Positions 57,318 through 64,000 of a stretch of 64,000 nt of DNA are shown here, in pieces; the stretch's first letter is position 1, and the number at the start of each line of letters is the position of its first letter. The DNA comes from Pseudomonas sp. S31 (GTDB lineage: Bacteria > Pseudomonadota > Gammaproteobacteria > Pseudomonadales > Pseudomonadaceae). The position numbers were made by a program, and so were the translations under genes. The stretch spans positions 62,001 to 126,000 of the forward strand of contig NZ_JACVVE010000015.1 in assembly GCF_016648105.1 (NCBI RefSeq). Reading direction: 5' to 3'. The notes beneath the pieces are model-generated. The model saw nothing but the letters and a program-made list of their open reading frames with translations, ran no database searches and was not told the origin of the DNA.

Positions 57318-58346
57318 ATGATCGTTCGTCCCGTACGCAGCAGCGATTTACCCGCGCTGATCGAATTGGCACGCAGCACCGGTACCACTGGCCTGACCTC
57401 CCTGCCGGCCAACGAGGAGCGCCTCGGCCATCGCGTCGGCTGGGCCGAGAAGAGCTTCCGTGGCGAGGCCGAGCGTGGCGACACCGACTACCTGTTCGTG
57501 CTGGAGAACGACGAAGGCCTGGTGGTCGGCATCAGTGCCATCGCCGGTGCCGTGGGCTTGCGCGAGCCCTGGTACAACTACCGGGTCGGGCTCACCGTCA
57601 GCGCCTCCCAGGAACTGAACATCTACCGCGAGATCCCGACCCTGTTCCTGGCCAACGACCTGACCGGCAACTCCGAGTTGTGCTCGCTGTTCCTGCGCAG
57701 CGACCACCGCTCAGGCCTCAACGGCCGCCTGCTGTCGCGGGCGCGGATGCTGTTCATCGCCGAGTTTCCCGAGCTGTTCGGCAACAAGATCATCGCCGAG
57801 ATGCGCGGCATCTCCGACGAGCACGGCCGTTCGCCGTTCTGGGAGTGCCTGGGGCGGCACTTCTTCAGGATGGAATTCAGCCAGGCCGACTACCTCACCG
57901 GCGTGGGCAACAAGTCGTTCATCGCCGAGCTGATGCCCAAGTTCCCGCTGTACACCTGCTTCCTGTCAGAGGCCGCACGCAGTGTGATCGGGCGCGTGCA
58001 CACCGACACCGAGCCTGCCCTGGCGATGCTCAAGCAGGAGGGGTTCAGCTACCAGGGCTATGTCGATATCTTCGATGCCGGCCCTGCCATCGAATGCGAG
58101 ACCGCCAAGGTGCGCGCGGTGCGCGACAGCCAGACCCTGGTGCTGGCCGTGGGCACGCCCGGCGACGATGCCACCCCGTACATCATCCACAACCGCAAGC
58201 GCGACGACTGCCGGATCACGGCGGCGCCGGCGCGCCTGGCTGCCGGTACCCTGGTGGTCGACCCGGCGACCGCCAAGCGCCTGCGCATGGGCGCTGGCGA
58301 CAACGTGCGAGCGGTGCCGCTGTCGGCGAGCCGGGAGGGTCAGTAA
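57318..58346 (+). CDS. aruG: Arginine N-succinyltransferase subunit beta AruG
   Basis: A 342-residue paralogue of AruF with the same motif order (IVRPVRSSDLPALIELARS; LANDLTGNSELCSLFL; FWECLGRHFFRMEFSQADYL; FIAELMPKFPLYTCFL). Pseudomonads need both subunits, unlike E. coli with one AstA. AGGAG lies 6 nt before the ATG. Its stop directly abuts the aruD start. Confidence 0.94.
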   Translation: MIVRPVRSSDLPALIELARSTGTTGLTSLPANEERLGHRVGWAEKSFRGEAERGDTDYLFVLENDEGLVVGISAIAGAVGLREPWYNYRVGLTVSASQELNIYREIPTLFLANDLTGNSELCSLFLRSDHRSGLNGRLLSRARMLFIAEFPELFGNKIIAEMRGISDEHGRSPFWECLGRHFFRMEFSQADYLTGVGNKSFIAELMPKFPLYTCFLSEAARSVIGRVHTDTEPALAMLKQEGFSYQGYVDIFDAGPAIECETAKVRAVRDSQTLVLAVGTPGDDATPYIIHNRKRDDCRITAAPARLAAGTLVVDPATAKRLRMGAGDNVRAVPLSASREGQ

Positions 58347-59810
<1,464 letters not shown>

Positions 59811-59855
59811 CAACTGGCCGCTGAGCCTATAACAACAGGCCACGGAGCCTAGCCG

Positions 59856-61205
59856 ATGAAATCCTACGAAGTGAATTTTGATGGCCTGGTGGGGCCTACC
59901 CACAATTACGGCGGCTTGTCCTACGGCAACGTGGCTTCGCAGAGCAACAGCCAGCAGGCGTCCAACCCGCGTGAAGCGGCGCGTCAGGGCCTGGCAAAGA
60001 TGAAGGCGCTGGCCGACCTCGGTTTCAAGCAAGGCGTGATCGCCCCGCAGGAGCGCCCCGACCTGGCGGCCCTGCGGCGCCTGGGTTTTGCCGGCAGCGA
60101 TGGCGAGGTGATCCAGCGCGCCGCCCGCGAGGCCATGCCCTTGCTGGTGGCCAGTTGCTCGGCATCGAGCATGTGGGTGGCCAATGCCGCCACCGTCAGC
60201 CCGAGTGCCGACACGGCCGATGGGCGCGTGCACTTCACTGCGGCCAACCTCAACTGCAAGTACCACCGCAGCATCGAGCACCCGACCACCAGCCGGGTGC
60301 TGGCGGCGATGTTCGCCGATGACCGGCACTTCGCCCACCATCCGGCATTGCCGGCGGTGGCGCAGTTCGGCGATGAGGGCGCGGCCAACCACACGCGCTT
60401 GTGCCGTGACTATGGCGAGCCGGGAGTCGAGTTCTTCGTGTATGGGCGCAGCGCCTTCGACAGCCGCTACCCGGCGCCGCAGAAGTACCCCGCGCGCCAG
60501 ACCCTCGAAGCCTCCCAGGCGGTGGCCAGGCTGCATGGCCTGAGCGACGACGGGGTGGTCTACGCTCAACAGAATCCGGCGGTGATCGATCAGGGCGTGT
60601 TCCACAACGACGTGATTGCGGTGGGTAACGGCGAGGTGCTGTTCCACCATGAGGACGCCTTCCTCGACAGCGATGCGGTACTTGGCCAGCTGCAGGCTAA
60701 ACTGGCCAGCAGGGGCGGCCGTTTCCAGTCCGTCCAGGTGCCGCGGGCAGCGGTGGCGGTGGAAGACGCGGTGCGCTCCTACCTGTTCAACAGCCAGCTG
60801 CTCAGCCGCGACGATGGCTCGATGTTGCTGGTGGTGCCGGAAGAGTGTCGCAACAACGAGCGGGTCTGGGCTTACCTGGAGCAATTGACCCGCCAGGGCG
60901 GCCCGGTGCGTGAGGTCAAGGTGTTCGACCTCAAGCAGAGCATGCAGAACGGCGGCGGGCCCGCTTGCCTGCGTTTGCGGGTGGCCTTGAAGGAAACCGA
61001 ACTGGCGGCGGTCAATCCAGGCGTTATCATGACCGCGCCGCTGTACGAGACGCTCGTGCAGTGGGTCGACAAGCACTACCGCGACCGCCTCGGCGAAGCG
61101 GACCTTGCCGACCCGCAACTGCTGATCGAGTGCCGCGCGGCACTGGATGAGCTGACCCAGATCCTGCAGTTGGGTTCGGTCTATCCGTTCCAACGCCAAC
61201 CTTGA
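59856..61205 (+). CDS. aruB: N-succinylarginine dihydrolase AruB
   Basis: A 449-residue enzyme of the amidinotransferase fold that splits succinylarginine to succinylornithine, CO2 and ammonia. Family opening [20 protein letters not shown]; the nucleophile is Cys371 in [13 protein letters not shown], and active-site histidine and glutamate lie in [11 protein letters not shown] and EDAFLD. Length equals E. coli AstB. The next gene starts 14 nt later. Confidence 0.94.
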   Translation: MKSYEVNFDGLVGPTHNYGGLSYGNVASQSNSQQASNPREAARQGLAKMKALADLGFKQGVIAPQERPDLAALRRLGFAGSDGEVIQRAAREAMPLLVASCSASSMWVANAATVSPSADTADGRVHFTAANLNCKYHRSIEHPTTSRVLAAMFADDRHFAHHPALPAVAQFGDEGAANHTRLCRDYGEPGVEFFVYGRSAFDSRYPAPQKYPARQTLEASQAVARLHGLSDDGVVYAQQNPAVIDQGVFHNDVIAVGNGEVLFHHEDAFLDSDAVLGQLQAKLASRGGRFQSVQVPRAAVAVEDAVRSYLFNSQLLSRDDGSMLLVVPEECRNNERVWAYLEQLTRQGGPVREVKVFDLKQSMQNGGGPACLRLRVALKETELAAVNPGVIMTAPLYETLVQWVDKHYRDRLGEADLADPQLLIECRAALDELTQILQLGSVYPFQRQP

Positions 61206-61219
61206 AGAGAGTAATTGCA

Positions 61220-61510
61220 ATGACCGACGCCCTGCGCCTGATCCTCGAAGACCACGACGGCACCCAGTTGGAAACCTCCTGCACCCGCTTTGCCGTGGTC
61301 TGGCAAGGCAAGGAAGTGTGGATCCAGCAGGATGGCCGTGGCCAACTGCTGATCGGTGTGGATGTCGAGGAAGGCGACACCGAGTACGCCAACCTGCTGC
61401 TGCGCCCGATGGCCACCAACCTGGTCAGCCTGCAGTTGGAGATGGAACCGGCCGAGGTCGGCGAAGACGACGATCACGTCCACGGTCCGGATTGCGGCCA
61501 CCACCACTAA
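61220..61510 (+). CDS. Conserved small protein of the aru operon with His-rich tail
   Basis: A 96-residue protein between aruB and aruE. The N-terminal ~75 residues alternate strands ([28 protein letters not shown]); the tail [14 protein letters not shown] has six His and one Cys and looks metal-binding. Some annotations call this family 'topoisomerase II', which the sequence does not support. I chose ATG 61220 with GAGAG upstream; a TTG frame begins six codons earlier. A role in metal supply to the zinc enzyme AruE is conjecture. Confidence 0.8.
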   Translation: MTDALRLILEDHDGTQLETSCTRFAVVWQGKEVWIQQDGRGQLLIGVDVEEGDTEYANLLLRPMATNLVSLQLEMEPAEVGEDDDHVHGPDCGHHH

Positions 61511-61520
61511 GGAAGCGCCT

Positions 61521-62528
61521 ATGCTCGCCCTTGGAAAACTGCTTGAGCTGACCCTCACCGATCACGAACCGGCCGAGAAGACCCAAGTGACACCCAAGGG
61601 CGTGCGTTTACGCTGGCTGGGCGAGGGCGCGCTCGAAGTGCGGCCTCCGGAAGCCCTCGATTGTGGTCTGGACCTGCTGTTGTCGGCGGGTATCCACGGC
61701 AACGAGACCGCGCCCATCGAGCTGCTCGAGCGGCTGCTGCATGGCGTGGCCAATGGCAAGATCAAGCCGCGTGCGCGGTTGCTGTTCCTGTTCGGCAACC
61801 CGGCGGCCATCCGCAAGGGCGAGCGCTTCGTCGAGCAGGACATCAACCGCCTGTTCAATGGCCGCCACGAGCTGTCCAGTGGTTTCGAGGCGTTGCGCGC
61901 CGCCGAGCTGGAGCAATTTGCCCGGGTCTTCTTCAGCAAGCCCGAGCGCACCCGCCTGCACTACGACCTGCATACCGCCATCCGTGGCTCGAAGATCGAG
62001 CAGTTCGCCCTGTATCCCTATAAAGAGGGGCGCACGCACTCCCGTCGCCAACTCGCCCGCCTGGCGGCGGCCGGCATGGAGGCGGTGCTGCTGCAGAGCA
62101 AGTCATCGATCACCTTCAGTGCCTTCACCTACGAACAGCTCGACGCCGAGGCGTTCACCCTGGAGCTGGGCAAGGCGCGGCCGTTCGGGCAGAACGAGCA
62201 GGTCAACCTCGACAAGCTTGAAGAGCGGCTGATCCAGATCATCGAGGGTACCGAGCCCGAGGACGAGGGTTCGCTGGACGGTCTCAAGCTGTTCAGCGTC
62301 GCCCGGGAGATCATCAAGCACAGCGACAGCTTCCACCTGCACCTGCCGGCGGACATCGAGAACTTTTCCGAGCTGAGCAAGGGCTACCTGCTGGCCGAGG
62401 ACCTGGCCGAAATGCGCTGGGTGGTCGAGGAGGAGGGGGCGAGGATCATCTTTCCCAACCCCAAGGTCAAGAATGGCCTGCGAGCGGGGATCCTGATCGT
62501 GCCGGATTCGGGGCAGCGCCTGGGCTGA
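61521..62528 (+). CDS. aruE: Succinylglutamate desuccinylase AruE
   Basis: A 335-residue zinc carboxypeptidase-like (M14) enzyme, last AST step: succinylglutamate to succinate and glutamate. Zinc ligands in [11 protein letters not shown] (H and E) and [11 protein letters not shown] (H); catalytic Glu in [17 protein letters not shown] lies 6 nt before the ATG and overlaps the preceding stop. Confidence 0.94.
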   Translation: MLALGKLLELTLTDHEPAEKTQVTPKGVRLRWLGEGALEVRPPEALDCGLDLLLSAGIHGNETAPIELLERLLHGVANGKIKPRARLLFLFGNPAAIRKGERFVEQDINRLFNGRHELSSGFEALRAAELEQFARVFFSKPERTRLHYDLHTAIRGSKIEQFALYPYKEGRTHSRRQLARLAAAGMEAVLLQSKSSITFSAFTYEQLDAEAFTLELGKARPFGQNEQVNLDKLEERLIQIIEGTEPEDEGSLDGLKLFSVAREIIKHSDSFHLHLPADIENFSELSKGYLLAEDLAEMRWVVEEEGARIIFPNPKVKNGLRAGILIVPDSGQRLG

Positions 62529-62727
62529 ACCGCTGCGGCCTTGGATGAAAACCTTTTAATTCACCGTCTGTTCCATTTTCCCTTCCCTTGGGCGGTAATT
62601 GGCTTGCCAGTGGCGAAACCCAGGCTTTAGCATCCGCTCATGTCGTTTTCGCTTGCATCAGCCCGAAAAACCGTGCAATCGACACCTTCTATCGCATAAA
62701 CACACTGCACCGAGATTGCAGGACCGA

Positions 62728-62733
62728 TATAAT
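62728..62733 (+). promoter_or_regulatory. -10 element of the alaS promoter
   Basis: Perfect TATAAT, ~67 nt before the alaS ATG. No good -35 hexamer at the expected distance. The 62,529-62,727 stretch holds no gene that I see. Confidence 0.55.
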
Positions 62734-62781
62734 GCGGCCCTTTGCCGTCGTTTCGTCGACGTGTTTGCCCCGCAGGGCCGC
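62734..62781 (+). promoter_or_regulatory. Nested hairpin in the alaS leader
   Basis: Outer stem GCGGCCCT (62734-62741) with AGGGCCGC (62774-62781), inner stem CGTCG (62746-62750) with CGACG (62757-62761). It fills most of the predicted leader, ending 19 nt before the start codon. Confidence 0.5.
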
Positions 62782-62800
62782 CGTTTCCGTGGAAGAACCT

Positions 62801-64000
<1,200 letters not shown>

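Overview
The window is a GC-rich, almost gap-free bacterial chromosome segment. Gene content and order point to the genus Pseudomonas, most likely the P. putida group: recQ, a PlpD-type patatin, scpAB-rluB, aroP, phhAB/phhR, acsA, an arginine transport cluster (aotJQMP-argR), the arginine succinyltransferase operon (aruCFGDB-x-E) and alaS. Inverted pairs of a REP element with a cgcgggtaaacccgctcctaca-type core lie between genes at six places, which also fits P. putida-group genomes. The species assignment is inference from remembered gene order, not a database match.

Region 1 (1-11,000) is accessory. It holds the 3' part of a very large repetitive type-I-secreted adhesin (tandem ~730-nt repeats, VWA domain, RTX repeats). 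Convergent with it is a pair made of a VasX-like MIX effector with C-terminal membrane helices and a membrane protein, read as effector plus immunity. Base composition falls sharply toward AT in the effector's C-terminus and the immunity gene.

Region 2 (11,100-31,850) is mostly core: DUF454, YecA-like protein, RecQ, MarR regulator, PlpD, SelW-like protein, EamA exporter with AraC regulator, DUF962 protein, AraC regulator, TrkH, nitroreductase, a Cpx-like block (coiled-coil protein, response regulator, Spy-like protein, histidine kinase), YciI/YciB, and the PHP-YciO-ScpA-ScpB-RluB run.

Region 3 (31,850-47,150) centres on aromatic amino acids: aroP with a ~600-nt leader region, and phhAB divergent from phhR. 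I find PhhR/TyrR-type boxes in both control regions and Hfq/Crc-type A-rich motifs before aroP, phhA and acsA. Between them lie a LysR regulator with ydiJ, an MFS transporter and a 1396-residue DUF6543-like toxin. Its last ~70 residues carry a D-x-E plus C-x2-C pattern resembling toxin deaminases; this is the most interesting observation in the window.

Region 4 (47,240-64,000) is core metabolism: DUF2790 protein, acsA, the ABC importer and ArgR regulator for arginine/ornithine, the AST pathway operon with a conserved small His-rich protein inside it, and the 5' part of alaS. ArgR-type TGTCGC sites precede both aotJ and aruC, so uptake, regulator and catabolism form one regulon. No tRNA, rRNA, CRISPR array, insertion sequence or prophage was recognised.
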